Of a stretch of 64,000 nucleotides of DNA, positions 35,804 to 44,516 are shown one piece after another (the first letter of the stretch is position 1; every line of letters starts with the position of its first letter). The stretch comes from Hyphomicrobiales bacterium (GTDB lineage Bacteria; Pseudomonadota; Alphaproteobacteria; Rhizobiales; Rhizobiaceae): the NCBI GenBank assembly GCA_900472175.1, contig UCHD01000005.1:1-64000 (forward strand), written 5' to 3'. A program made the translations under genes and the position numbers. The notes beneath the pieces are model-generated. The model had not been told where the DNA came from. It saw nothing but the letters and a program-made list of their open reading frames with translations, and searched no databases.

Positions 35804-36901
35804 ATGAAGATCGCATTCTATAGCCCGCTCAAATCCCCCAATCATCCCGTTCCCTCCGGCGACCGGTTGATGGCACGCCTGCTGATGGCCGCGCTGGTCA
35901 AGGCAGGCCATCAGGTGGAGATTGCATCGGAGGTGCGGGCTTTCCTGCCGGATGCTTCGGCGGATGCGATCGAAACGCGGGCCGCAGCGATGAACGTGGA
36001 GCGCGCGCGGATTTCGGCGCTCTGGCGCGAGCGCGGCGCGCCGGATGTCTGGTTTTGCTACCATCCCTATTACAAGGCGCCGGATTTGATGGGCCCGGCG
36101 CTCGCGCGTGAATTCGGCATCGGTTACGTGACGGCGGAGGCTTCCTATTCGGCACGGCGCAACAACGGGCTTTGGGCGGATATGCAGCAACAGGTGCTGG
36201 ACGCCATTGAGCAGGCGTCGGTGAATATCTGCCTGACCCGGCGCGATCTGGAGGGGCTTGCGGCGGCGTCGCCCGGCGCCAGCCTGGCCTTGCTGCCACC
36301 GTTCATCGATCCGGGCTTGTTTCTCGAAAAGCCGCTACGGCCTGAACCCCGACGGTTGATCACGGTTGCGATGATGCGCTCCGGCGACAAGATGGACAGC
36401 TACGTCATGCTGGCCGATGCCCTGTCGCGGTTGACGCATCTGCCGTGGCAATTGTCCGTTGTCGGCGACGGTCCGCGTGCCGCCGATGTGCGCGCATTGT
36501 TTGGCGGGTTCGATGCGGACCGGATTGTCTGGTATGGCGAAAAATCGGCAGCCGAGATTGCCGCTCTCCTGTCGAAAGCAGCACTCTATGTCTGGCCGGG
36601 CTGCGGCGAAGCCTATGGGCTGGCGTATCTGGAGGCGCAGGCCGCCGGATTGCCGGTTGTCGCGCAAGAGATTGCCGGTGTGCCGGAGGTGGTTTTGGAT
36701 GGCCGCACCGGTCTGCTGACATCGCCGGGCGATATCGATGCCTATGCGCAGGCGATCGAACGGCTTTTGGCGAATGATGCCCAGCGGCGGGCGCTTGCCG
36801 GCGCGGCCAGGTCTTTTGCTGTTGAGGAACGCTCACTTGAGCGGGCGGCGGTGCGGTTAAGTGCGATCCTCGACGAATATATAAAAGCGGGCGCGATATG
36901 A
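35804..36901 (+). CDS. GT4-type glycosyltransferase
   Basis: 365 residues, GT-B fold. N-terminal domain starts MKIAFYSPLKSPNHPVPSGDRLMA, a glycine/basic acceptor loop; the C-terminal domain has RLITVAMMRSGDK, LSVVGDGP and the GT4 EX7E nucleotide-sugar motif in GEAYGLAYLEAQAAGLPVV. Transfers a sugar from a nucleotide donor with retention, in the cytoplasm. Coupled by a 4-base overlap to the deacetylase gene downstream. First gene of the 35.8-60.8 kb region rich in glycan-related genes. Acceptor unknown. Confidence 0.9.
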   Translation: MKIAFYSPLKSPNHPVPSGDRLMARLLMAALVKAGHQVEIASEVRAFLPDASADAIETRAAAMNVERARISALWRERGAPDVWFCYHPYYKAPDLMGPALAREFGIGYVTAEASYSARRNNGLWADMQQQVLDAIEQASVNICLTRRDLEGLAAASPGASLALLPPFIDPGLFLEKPLRPEPRRLITVAMMRSGDKMDSYVMLADALSRLTHLPWQLSVVGDGPRAADVRALFGGFDADRIVWYGEKSAAEIAALLSKAALYVWPGCGEAYGLAYLEAQAAGLPVVAQEIAGVPEVVLDGRTGLLTSPGDIDAYAQAIERLLANDAQRRALAGAARSFAVEERSLERAAVRLSAILDEYIKAGAI

Positions 36902-37659
36902 TGAGTGAATTCGAAGCGATGATTGGTGGTGAGCTGGATCGCTGGCAGCAGGCGGGCAAGGTGGCGCAGTTCTGGCTGCGGGATGACGACGCCGTTGAGC
37001 CAACGGGCGCCCTCGACCGGTTGTTGGATATATCGGCCGCGTTCTCGGTGCCGCTGACGCTGGCGGTCATTCCTGCGCATACAGGTACGGCGTTGGCCGG
37101 AAGGCTGCAGGCGGAGCCATTGTGCTCCGTTGCCGTGCACGGCTGGTCACACCGCAACCATGCCAGTGCCGACGAGAAGAAGCAGGAACTTGGCCGGCAT
37201 CGCCCGGCGGAGCATGTGCTTGGCGAATTGAAGCGGGGTTTCGACCAGCTTCGCGGGCTCTACGGCGAACAACTAGTGCCGATGCTGGTGCCGCCGTGGA
37301 ACCGGATCGATGCTGCCCTTGTTCCGCTATTGGCCGGGCTCGGTTATCGCGCGCTGTCGGTCTATGGCCCGGAAAAGCCGGCCGCCTTGCCGCTGATCAA
37401 TACGCATGTGGATGTGATGGACTGGCATGGGACGCGGGGCGGGCGTGACCCGCAGGCGCTGGCGGTGGAGATTGTTGCGCGCTTGCGGTTCATGTTCGAT
37501 CATGGCGGGGTGATGGGGCTCTTAACCCATCATCTGGTGCACGATACAGCGGTCTGGGATTTCATGCGTGCACTGTTCGCCGTGACTGCGGATCATCCCG
37601 CCTGCCGGTGGACCCCGGTTGCGGATGTCCTTCGCGAACAGCAGGCCTCAACCGGCTAA
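36898..37659 (+). CDS. Polysaccharide-deacetylase-family protein
   Basis: 253 residues, NodB-homology-like barrel of the divergent kind. FWLRDDDAVEPT supplies the acidic pair (catalytic base and metal-binding Asp), AVHGWSHRNHA the metal-binding HxxxH, and VPPWNRID a later conserved loop. No signal peptide, so it probably acts in the cytoplasm, perhaps on a lipid-linked or nucleotide-linked sugar made with the coupled glycosyltransferase. The first ATG (36898) overlaps the glycosyltransferase stop. Confidence 0.82.
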   Translation: MMSEFEAMIGGELDRWQQAGKVAQFWLRDDDAVEPTGALDRLLDISAAFSVPLTLAVIPAHTGTALAGRLQAEPLCSVAVHGWSHRNHASADEKKQELGRHRPAEHVLGELKRGFDQLRGLYGEQLVPMLVPPWNRIDAALVPLLAGLGYRALSVYGPEKPAALPLINTHVDVMDWHGTRGGRDPQALAVEIVARLRFMFDHGGVMGLLTHHLVHDTAVWDFMRALFAVTADHPACRWTPVADVLREQQASTG

Positions 37660-37666
37660 GGCTGTC

Positions 37667-38497
37667 TCAGAGATCGATCACCTGGCCGTCACGGGCGGTA
37701 ATCGCGCCGTTGAATTCCCGGCCGGCGAGCCGCTGGATTTCGTCGAGTTCGGTGTCGGTGCGCAGCGGCGAATGATGGATGAAGGCGACCTGCTTGGCCT
37801 TTGCTGTCTTGGCGAGCCTGATGCCTTGCTGCCACGTGGAATGGCCGTAACCGACATGGCGGTGCATCTCGTCGTCGGTATACATGCAATCGTAGAGGAA
37901 AAGATCGCAGCCATCGATCAGATCGAGCACGGCGGGATCGAGCGTGCCTGGCTTGTGTTCGGTATCGGTCACCAGCGCCACCGCGCGGCCACCCCACTCG
38001 ACGCGGTAACCGATGGCGCCGCCCGGATGATTGAGGCTGCCGGTGCGGATCGTCACGCCGGGATGGGGAACCAGCGCATCGCCTGAGCGGAAATCGCGGC
38101 AGTTGATCGAGGCGCGGCAGATATCCGGCTCCACCGGAAACCACGGCGGCCGCATGAATTCGCCGATCATCTGGCGGGTGGACATGCGTCCGGCCAAATG
38201 TCCGGACCACAGAGTCACGGAGGCGTGCGGATCAAACAGAGCGGGCAGATAAGGCAGGCCGACGATATGGTCGTAATGGCAGTGGGTGAAAAACAGGTTG
38301 AAATCGGAAACGCCTTCGGACTTCAGCGCCTGGCCTGCCGGCATCAGGCCGGAGCCGGCATCGAACAATAGCCTGTGAGGACCACACTGCATCTCGATGC
38401 AGATGGTGTTGCCGCCATAGTTCTGGAACTCGGCCCCCGAAACCGGGAGGCTGCCGCGCACTCCCCATAACCGCACCCGAAACACGTTTTCGTTCAC
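37667..38497 (-). CDS. MBL-fold metallo-hydrolase, phosphodiesterase-like
   Basis: 276 residues. Starts VRLWGVRGSLPVSG and has YGGNTICIEM, the pattern of MBL proteins related to cyclic phosphodiesterases (PhnP-like and class II cyclic-nucleotide phosphodiesterases). Metal ligands: FFTHCHYDHIVG (HxHxDH), SLNHPGG, VTDTEH and FIHHSP. Likely hydrolyses a phosphodiester in the cytoplasm. Only 7 bases separate its end from the convergent deacetylase gene. With a nucleotidyl cyclase and a cNMP-binding protein in the same region, a cyclic-nucleotide phosphodiesterase role is worth testing; it is not shown by the sequence. Confidence 0.85.
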   Translation of the reverse strand: MNENVFRVRLWGVRGSLPVSGAEFQNYGGNTICIEMQCGPHRLLFDAGSGLMPAGQALKSEGVSDFNLFFTHCHYDHIVGLPYLPALFDPHASVTLWSGHLAGRMSTRQMIGEFMRPPWFPVEPDICRASINCRDFRSGDALVPHPGVTIRTGSLNHPGGAIGYRVEWGGRAVALVTDTEHKPGTLDPAVLDLIDGCDLFLYDCMYTDDEMHRHVGYGHSTWQQGIRLAKTAKAKQVAFIHHSPLRTDTELDEIQRLAGREFNGAITARDGQVIDL

Positions 38498-38607
38498 TCT
38501 CTCGCCTCAGTCACGGAAAATTACTTTGCCTTTCCGTCTGCAACTGTCCCACTTAATTCTTAAAGTCGTCTTTTATCGGGCTTGATTAACCAAGCCGCAT
38601 TTCCGCC

Positions 38608-40506
38608 ATGTTAGCTAAACTGCTTGGGTTAAGCGAGACTTCAATTCGCTTTTTCTTTCCACATATGCGAGAGACGGAGAGAAACGAATCCGGTTTGAAC
38701 GTGCAGACGGAAAATACCGACAGAATGCCGCCCGCAGAGCACCCGCGCATTGCCGTCATCGCCGACGCGCATTTCCATGATCTTTATGCCGATTACGGTT
38801 TCCCCGGCATCGTCCAGAAGGACAGGCGGCTGACGTTCCGGCTTTTGGCCGACACGGCCCGCTCGACGCGGGTTTTCAACGAAAGCTATTTCGCCCTCCA
38901 TTACACGCTTGACGATATCGCCGCACGCGGTATCCGCCATGTCGTGCTGCTGGGCGATTACTCCGATGATGGGCAGGTGGAAACCGTCAGGGGCGTCAAG
39001 CGCGTGCTCGACAGCTACACAGGGCGGTTCGGCATGCGGTTTTATGCAACCACCGGCAATCACGACATTTTCGGAGCGGATGGCCGTCACCGCGCCAAGC
39101 GGTTTCTCAATGAAGACGGCGGCTATAGCATTCTCAGCAGTGACCCGCATCTGCGCGACCGGGGCGCGCATGCCGTCATCGCCAGCGACCGGATGTATTG
39201 CCAGGGTTATCCGGATGGCCTCGATGCCATGGCGGGTTTCGGTTTTTATCCGCGCGCCGGTGATCTGCACTGGGAAACGCCATTTGGCACGGATGGCGAT
39301 CCGGCAGCGCGGATTTACGCTGTTCAGTCGCCGGATGGGAATACCACGCGCAGGCTGATGGATGCGTCCTATCTGATCGAGCCCTTTCCCGGCGTCTGGC
39401 TGCTGATGATCGACGCCAACGTTTTTGCGCCTGTCGATGGGGTCGTCCCCGGAGAAGAGGGCGATCTGGCTGACAGCACCAGCGCGGGCTGGAACGCGAT
39501 GCTGGTGCACAAGCGGTTCGTTCTCGACTGGATGGCCGATGTTTCCCGCCGTGCGCAGGACGAGGGCAAATGCCTTTTGGCGTTTTCACACTATCCGGTT
39601 CTCGATCCACTTGATGCGACGGTCGATGACGAGGTGGCGCTGCTTGGCCCGACAGGCATGTCGGAGCGCATTCCCCGCATCGACGTTGCAGAGGCGCTGA
39701 TCGCAGCCGGCATCGATATTCATTTCAGCGGGCATTTGCATGTCAACGATACGGCGCAGTATCGCAGTGGCGAGCGCTTCCTCACCAATATCGCCATGCC
39801 ATCGCTTGTTGCGTTTCCGGGCGCCTACAAGATCATCACCATCGGCGAAGGCTGCTTTGGTATCGAGACGGTCGGTCTCGAGGCGATGGTGCTCGATGAT
39901 GATCTGCGGCAGGCTTATGGCAGGGAGATTCTGCCGTCGCGGCTGGAGGCCGGCGGCCTGCTGGATGTCGACGGCTATGGTGATTTCCTGTTCGAACATA
40001 TCGGCCATCTGGCCGGGCGGCGTTATCTCAAGCGGGAATGGCCGAAGGATATCGCCGCGCTGATCCGCAGTCTCCATCTCGCCGATCTGGCGGCTCTGGC
40101 GCTGATCGAGAAACCGGTGACTGTGGGGGATGCGATGACGGCCATCGCCGCTGCCCGCGACGACACGGACCTGCAGCAGCGGTTGGCCACGCGCTTGATG
40201 GAATGCGGAATGGAAATCGAGGCGCTACGCGCAATGCCGGCGCTGGCATTTCTGGCTGACTGGTACCGGGTCCGGATGGGAAGCGAACTGGCGCTGGACT
40301 GGATCGGCGCAGACAAGATCACGTCCTACCTGACCGTCGGGCAGCTGTTTTCGGATCGCAATAACAAGGAGCCAGGCGCAGTGCAGACGCAGTTCGCCTT
40401 GATATTCCGGATGTTGGTGAAATATCTCTCTGGCCTGCCATCGCGAAATTTCAGCATCGACCGGACAAGTGGAGTGATCGAACTGTGGGAGCCTCCCGCA
40501 GGCTGA
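38608..40506 (+). CDS. Calcineurin-like metallophosphoesterase, long form
   Basis: 632 residues. All five metallophosphoesterase motifs are present in the first 400: AVIADAHFHD (DxH), LLGDYSDDGQ (GDxxD), TTGNHDIFG (GNHD), AFSHYPVLD and HFSGHLHVN (GHxH). This set resembles cAMP phosphodiesterase CpdA and 5'-nucleotidase-type enzymes. The C-terminal about 200 residues (from about 430) are helical and unrecognised. No clear signal peptide. Start uncertain: ATG 38608 lacks a ribosome site; GTG 38701 and ATG 38725 are in-frame alternatives and the phosphoesterase motifs begin just after them. Divergent from the MBL-fold gene. Confidence 0.85.
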   Translation: MLAKLLGLSETSIRFFFPHMRETERNESGLNVQTENTDRMPPAEHPRIAVIADAHFHDLYADYGFPGIVQKDRRLTFRLLADTARSTRVFNESYFALHYTLDDIAARGIRHVVLLGDYSDDGQVETVRGVKRVLDSYTGRFGMRFYATTGNHDIFGADGRHRAKRFLNEDGGYSILSSDPHLRDRGAHAVIASDRMYCQGYPDGLDAMAGFGFYPRAGDLHWETPFGTDGDPAARIYAVQSPDGNTTRRLMDASYLIEPFPGVWLLMIDANVFAPVDGVVPGEEGDLADSTSAGWNAMLVHKRFVLDWMADVSRRAQDEGKCLLAFSHYPVLDPLDATVDDEVALLGPTGMSERIPRIDVAEALIAAGIDIHFSGHLHVNDTAQYRSGERFLTNIAMPSLVAFPGAYKIITIGEGCFGIETVGLEAMVLDDDLRQAYGREILPSRLEAGGLLDVDGYGDFLFEHIGHLAGRRYLKREWPKDIAALIRSLHLADLAALALIEKPVTVGDAMTAIAAARDDTDLQQRLATRLMECGMEIEALRAMPALAFLADWYRVRMGSELALDWIGADKITSYLTVGQLFSDRNNKEPGAVQTQFALIFRMLVKYLSGLPSRNFSIDRTSGVIELWEPPAG

Positions 40507-40533
40507 CCTTTTGGCGATCCCTGCAGGGCTCTA

Positions 40534-40552
40534 ACCTGCCGGGAATGCAGGT
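40534..40552. terminator. Weak hairpin between convergent genes
   Basis: ACCTGC (40534-40539) and GCAGGT (40547-40552) around a 7-base loop, in the 52-base gap between the phosphoesterase gene and the convergent cNMP-binding gene. Short stem, no T run; supported mainly by position. Confidence 0.35.
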
Positions 40553-40558
40553 GTTCGC

Positions 40559-41041
40559 TCAGTGCAGTTCGGGATCCTTGCGGGCGCGGCTGCGGGCTTC
40601 GGACAGCTCGCTTGTCGTATGGCTGAGGCGATCGGCGAGCACCCGCATGATCTCGATAGTGATTTCGGGAAAATCGGTGAGCAGCTTGAGGAAATGTTCC
40701 TTGCGGATGCGCAGGGCCTCCAGTGGTGTTGTCGTCTGCACCGTGGCGGTTCGCGAGACATCACAGAGGATGGCGATCTCGCCGACGATGGAATTGGTCT
40801 CGACTTCGGCGATCTTGATCGGGCCGGTGGAGGAATCGACGAGAATGTCCGCCTTGCCGGCCAGTACGACATAAGCTGCATCGCCGGTATCGCCCTGGTG
40901 AAATAGCGCTTCGCCGGGATCATAGCTGACACGGTCTGAGGTAAACGCGAGAAGCTTCAGCTTGCCCGGTTCAACATTCGAAAACAGCGGCACGCGCCGC
41001 AGCATCTGAACTTCATCCTTCAACAGCATAATCGTGCCCAT
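40559..41041 (-). CDS. Cyclic-nucleotide-binding domain protein
   Basis: 160 residues, a stand-alone cNMP-binding beta-roll (about 20-130). It shows DPGEALFHQGDTGDAAYVVLAG and the phosphate-binding cassette region NSIVGEIAILCDVSRTATV, where FGE-L--R-A of CAP becomes VGEIAILCDVSRTAT, keeping the Glu and Arg that hold ribose and phosphate. There is no DNA-binding helix-turn-helix after it, only a C-terminal helix, so it is a sensor or regulatory subunit rather than a Crp-type transcription factor. It lies 111 bases downstream of the degenerate ABC-exporter gene on the same strand, probably in the same transcript. Confidence 0.87.
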   Translation of the reverse strand: MGTIMLLKDEVQMLRRVPLFSNVEPGKLKLLAFTSDRVSYDPGEALFHQGDTGDAAYVVLAGKADILVDSSTGPIKIAEVETNSIVGEIAILCDVSRTATVQTTTPLEALRIRKEHFLKLLTDFPEITIEIMRVLADRLSHTTSELSEARSRARKDPELH

Positions 41042-41071
41042 TCCCCATTTTTTTCTCTCCCGTATCGTCCA

Positions 41072-41099
41072 CCGGTGATGGTCACCGCAATATCACCGG
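41072..41099 (-). promoter_or_regulatory. Hairpin between ABC-like and cNMP-binding genes
   Basis: CCGGTGAT (41072-41079) and ATCACCGG (41092-41099), a perfect 8-bp stem with a 12-base loop in the 111-base gap. On the minus strand an A-rich, not U-rich, tract follows further downstream. Processing or attenuation element is more likely than a full terminator. Confidence 0.4.
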
Positions 41100-41152
41100 G
41101 AAGACCGTCCCTGCCTGCATCCCCGTCGCATGCATGGACTTCACCACTGACA

Positions 41153-43870
41153 TTATGATGACACAAGCTCCTTAAAGATACCGTTATTCTCAACCAGCGC
41201 CGCATGCGTTCCTTCTTCCACAAGCAAGCCCCTGTCGAACACCAGAACGCGATCGAACAGGTTTGCCAGGCCCGTATTGGACAGGACCCAGACGACGGCC
41301 GGATCGCGTCCGTCGCGGCGTACCAGCTTCAGCACATCGCGGACGATTTCGTCCTGAAGACGATGATCGAGGCCCGGCAGCGGCCGGTTGAAGATGTAAT
41401 ATTCCGACTTGCGAACCAGGGCGCGTGCCAGATTGAGCTTCTGGCGCTGCACCGCCGTCAAGCGCTTGCCGCCGGCGCCGAGATTGAAATCCAGGCCGAT
41501 ATCGATGACGCGCTCAAGCAGGCCGAGCGAATTCAAAAGCGAGCTGACGATCGAGCGGATGCGCTTCGACCCGTCGGTATGTTTGTGACTGATGCGGCCA
41601 AACAGGATGTTGTCCATCAGGCTTGCGGACGCCAGATAATGCTCCGGATCGTAGCGTTCGATATCGCCGCGCATGCTCTCGGGCATGCCGTCATGGAACT
41701 GGCGGCGAACATCGACGATCTTGGCCATCAGTTCATCGGTCAGGAGACCGAAACGATGCCGTGGTTCGACATAGCGGAAGCTCAGGCGGATGATCTGGCC
41801 GCGATCATCTTCCGACGCGGCGTCAAAACCCTTGCCCTTTAATTTCTGCAGCAGCAGCTGATATTCGGGAATGTCGTCCGCTGTCATGAACGTCAGTTGC
41901 TGGAAAAACGGATGATCCGGCGGCAGATCGGCGAACAGTTCCACCGCGTTTTCGGCGATGCTGTAGCCCATGTCGAACAGGACGCGATCAAGGCCGGAGC
42001 GGCCGACGACAGAGCGGAAATAGGCGTTCTTGCCGATTGCTTTGCCGATGAACGCCGGGCCGGTTGCCGTGCCGAACAGAAGGTTTTCGCCGACGGTCGC
42101 TTCGGTATTGTAGGCGCCAGGCTCGAAGGAAACGACGAGGCTGCTGAGCCCGGCTTCTTCGAGTTCTTCGCGCAATGCGTGGCGCATTTCGACGATGCCC
42201 TCGGCAAGACCGGGATGTTCGTTCGGGGAGACCGTGCTGCGCAGGGCCAGATCGAGAATATCCTTCGACAATTGCACCGTATCCAGCACCGAAAGAACCG
42301 GTGTGAAGAGATCGTCGCGGTTCGTCGCGTTGGCGGCGTCGTAGTCGATCCAGTCGCTGTTGACGTCATAGTCCGGATTTCCGGCCAGTTTCGCCTCGGC
42401 GATCTGCCATTTACGATGCGCGGCACCGCTGCCTTCATAAACGGCTTCCTTCAGCGGCGCGTGCTTGAGGCCGTAAAGCAGGTTGTCCCGCAAGGTTCCG
42501 TAGAAGAAATAGGCGTCGGAAGATACATAGGAGATCGCCCGTCCGGTCACCGATTCCGGCAACTCCAGAAGATCGTCGCCACCGGCCGTTACTTTGCCGC
42601 TCTCCGGCCATGTCAGGCGGGCAAACGCTTCCGCCAGCATGTCGCCGCCGCCGGCGGCACCGCCGACGATGGCAACCGTTTCGCCGGGATGGATCTGGAC
42701 CGACACCCGCTCCAGAAGCTTGGCGCCGCTATCGTCGGCCAGCGACAGGTTGACGGCTGCCAGCGGATGTTTCAGCGAACCTGCATCCTTGATGGCGATG
42801 GCCTGGATGGCCGGATCGATGGTCTTGTCGACGCTGAACTGCTCGACCACCTGGACATACTTGACCTGGACGTCCTGGCGGGTCTGGTCCCAGTCGATCA
42901 GGTCCTTCAACGGGCCGGGCAGGTCCTTGTAGGCGCTGATGACGGCGATCAGCTGACCGATATCGAGACGGCCCTGCAGGGCCAGGTAGCCGCCGATGCA
43001 ATAGAACAGGAACGGTGTCAGCTGGGCGAGGAAGTTGTTGATGAACTTGACCAGGAACTTCCACTGGTAGAGGTCGTAGCGGATCTTGAAGATGCGGCCG
43101 AGGCGCGAGGCGATGTCGGCGCGCTCGTAGTTGGATGTGTCATAGGCGTGGATGGTGCCGATGCCATCGACGATTTCGCTGACGCGGCCGGCCAGTTCCC
43201 GGGCAGTGATCTGGCGTTCGCGGCCAAGCACCAGAAGGCGCCGGCGCATGCGCGGAATGATCACGGCCTGGACGCCGACCATGACGGCGGCGATCAGGCC
43301 AAGCCAGGTATTTTGCATGAAGATGAAGAACAGGGCCGTCAAGGCCTGTCCGCCGAGCAGCGCCGGCTGGACGAAGGCATCGCCGGTAAAGCCGCCGAGC
43401 GGCTCGACCTCGTCCTTGACCATGCTGGACACTTCGGCGCCCTTCATGCGCTTGAACTGGCCGGGCGGGAAACGCAGGATCCGGTCGACGAGCTCGAAGC
43501 GGATGCGGCGCAGCAGGCGTTCGCCGAGCCGGCCCTTGTAGGTGTTGATATAGAACTTGAAGAGGCCGTTGATGATGACCAGCAGCAGGAAAACCATGCT
43601 GAGCGCAAACAGGGTCTGCATGCGGGTCAGTTCGACGCCGTCAAACAGCGTCACGGTTCCGAGCCAAGGCAGGTTGAAACTGATATTCATGAAGGTTTGC
43701 GTGGCGCCCGGCTGGTCAAACCCCTGGCCCTGGATCGGCCCGTTGACGATCTGCTTGGGCAGGTCGAACGACAGGAAATAGGGGATCATCGAGACGGCGA
43801 CGACCAAAAGGATCCAGAGCTGCTGGCCTCTCGTGTGCGTCCAGATGTAGCGGGCGATGCTTTTTTCCAT
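41153..43870 (-). CDS. ABC-exporter-like protein with degenerate ATPase domain and insertion
   Basis: 905 residues. N-terminal six-helix type I exporter transmembrane domain (about 12-330). The ATPase domain starts normally near 370, but Walker A is VGGAAGGGDM (about 402-411) with no Lys, the signature is LTAVQ (804-808), Walker B is YYIFNRPLPGLD (824-835) without Asp-Glu, and the H-loop is LSNT without His. About 330 residues separate the Walker A position from the signature, against about 100 in normal proteins. The motif after the Q-loop occurs three times (TLRDNLLYG about 459, TVGENLLFG about 592, SLMDNILFG about 750). The frame is intact, so it is not a simple pseudogene. I use ATG 43870; a TTG at 43882 would overlap the upstream methyltransferase gene by 4 bases. 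Transport driven by its own ATP hydrolysis is unlikely. Confidence 0.85.
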   Translation of the reverse strand: MEKSIARYIWTHTRGQQLWILLVVAVSMIPYFLSFDLPKQIVNGPIQGQGFDQPGATQTFMNISFNLPWLGTVTLFDGVELTRMQTLFALSMVFLLLVIINGLFKFYINTYKGRLGERLLRRIRFELVDRILRFPPGQFKRMKGAEVSSMVKDEVEPLGGFTGDAFVQPALLGGQALTALFFIFMQNTWLGLIAAVMVGVQAVIIPRMRRRLLVLGRERQITARELAGRVSEIVDGIGTIHAYDTSNYERADIASRLGRIFKIRYDLYQWKFLVKFINNFLAQLTPFLFYCIGGYLALQGRLDIGQLIAVISAYKDLPGPLKDLIDWDQTRQDVQVKYVQVVEQFSVDKTIDPAIQAIAIKDAGSLKHPLAAVNLSLADDSGAKLLERVSVQIHPGETVAIVGGAAGGGDMLAEAFARLTWPESGKVTAGGDDLLELPESVTGRAISYVSSDAYFFYGTLRDNLLYGLKHAPLKEAVYEGSGAAHRKWQIAEAKLAGNPDYDVNSDWIDYDAANATNRDDLFTPVLSVLDTVQLSKDILDLALRSTVSPNEHPGLAEGIVEMRHALREELEEAGLSSLVVSFEPGAYNTEATVGENLLFGTATGPAFIGKAIGKNAYFRSVVGRSGLDRVLFDMGYSIAENAVELFADLPPDHPFFQQLTFMTADDIPEYQLLLQKLKGKGFDAASEDDRGQIIRLSFRYVEPRHRFGLLTDELMAKIVDVRRQFHDGMPESMRGDIERYDPEHYLASASLMDNILFGRISHKHTDGSKRIRSIVSSLLNSLGLLERVIDIGLDFNLGAGGKRLTAVQRQKLNLARALVRKSEYYIFNRPLPGLDHRLQDEIVRDVLKLVRRDGRDPAVVWVLSNTGLANLFDRVLVFDRGLLVEEGTHAALVENNGIFKELVSS

Positions 43871-43878
43871 GGGGAGAT

Positions 43879-44478
43879 TCAACTGGCCGTGTAGCGGGTG
43901 TCAAGCACGTAGAAGCGCCGGGCAGCATAAGGCGTGCCGGCGATCTCCGGATCGTGCAGATGAAGATCGAATTGTCCACGGATCGTGACCGCCGGACGGC
44001 TGACGATATGCGGGACCTGGGAGGCGGCGCGTTCGAGTTCCGGTGCGTATTCGATGACGACGGTCTTGGCGTTTTCGATCAGCGAGAACAACAGGTCGCC
44101 GAGCGGATCCTTGCGGCCGAATGGTTTGAGTGAATAACCGAGCAGGACGAGACCATAGCTTCCAGGCTGATAATGATAGTCGATCTGCTGGAACTTGGCC
44201 GGAATATGCCGGACATGGCACTGCTGCCCGTTCATCTCGTTTGCCTCATAGGCTTCCGTCTTCGGATCGACGGAGGTCACCGATAGCGGATGATGGGTCA
44301 GATAAGGGGTGATTGGCCGGATATGGCCACCGATTTCCAGGATGTGCGGGCAGTTGCGCATGAAATGGGCGGCGAAGACCTGCCGCATGGTTGCGCCCAG
44401 TCCTGCCAGATGCGGTATGTCCTTTCCCGCCTCCAGGGGCGGCGAAACGGAGGCGGCATCCTTCAGGTTGACTTGCAT
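43879..44478 (-). CDS. SAM-dependent methyltransferase-like protein
   Basis: 199 residues. A Rossmann-type motif I, HILEIGGHIRPITPYLTHH, is followed by VTSVDPKTEAYE with the ribose-binding Asp. The central part GLVLLGYSLKPFG and TVVIEYAPELERA look like beta-4/beta-5 of a class I methyltransferase. Target unknown. ATG 44478 chosen because the frame's first 25 residues upstream are cysteine-rich and unlikely. It is immediately upstream of the degenerate ABC-exporter gene and probably co-transcribed with it and the cNMP-binding gene. It faces another methyltransferase-like gene across 38 bases. Confidence 0.75.
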   Translation of the reverse strand: MQVNLKDAASVSPPLEAGKDIPHLAGLGATMRQVFAAHFMRNCPHILEIGGHIRPITPYLTHHPLSVTSVDPKTEAYEANEMNGQQCHVRHIPAKFQQIDYHYQPGSYGLVLLGYSLKPFGRKDPLGDLLFSLIENAKTVVIEYAPELERAASQVPHIVSRPAVTIRGQFDLHLHDPEIAGTPYAARRFYVLDTRYTAS

Positions 44479-44516
44479 TCCTTGCACTCCAGAAAAGTCC
44501 AGACTACAACACGCGC

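Noticed and set aside
40559-41041. Crp/Fnr-type transcription factor
   Set aside because: Only the cNMP-binding domain is present; the protein ends about 30 residues after it with no helix-turn-helix.
41153-43870. Reading the degenerate ABC gene as a pseudogene or assembly error
   Set aside because: The frame is continuous over 905 codons with normal codon use, and the membrane domain is intact; random decay would have introduced stops or frameshifts.
41897-43894. 665-codon open frame on the plus strand
   Set aside because: Exactly antisense to the ABC-exporter-like gene, whose membrane helices and partner motifs are clear. The antisense product is acidic and low in complexity, as expected for the complement of GC-rich coding DNA.
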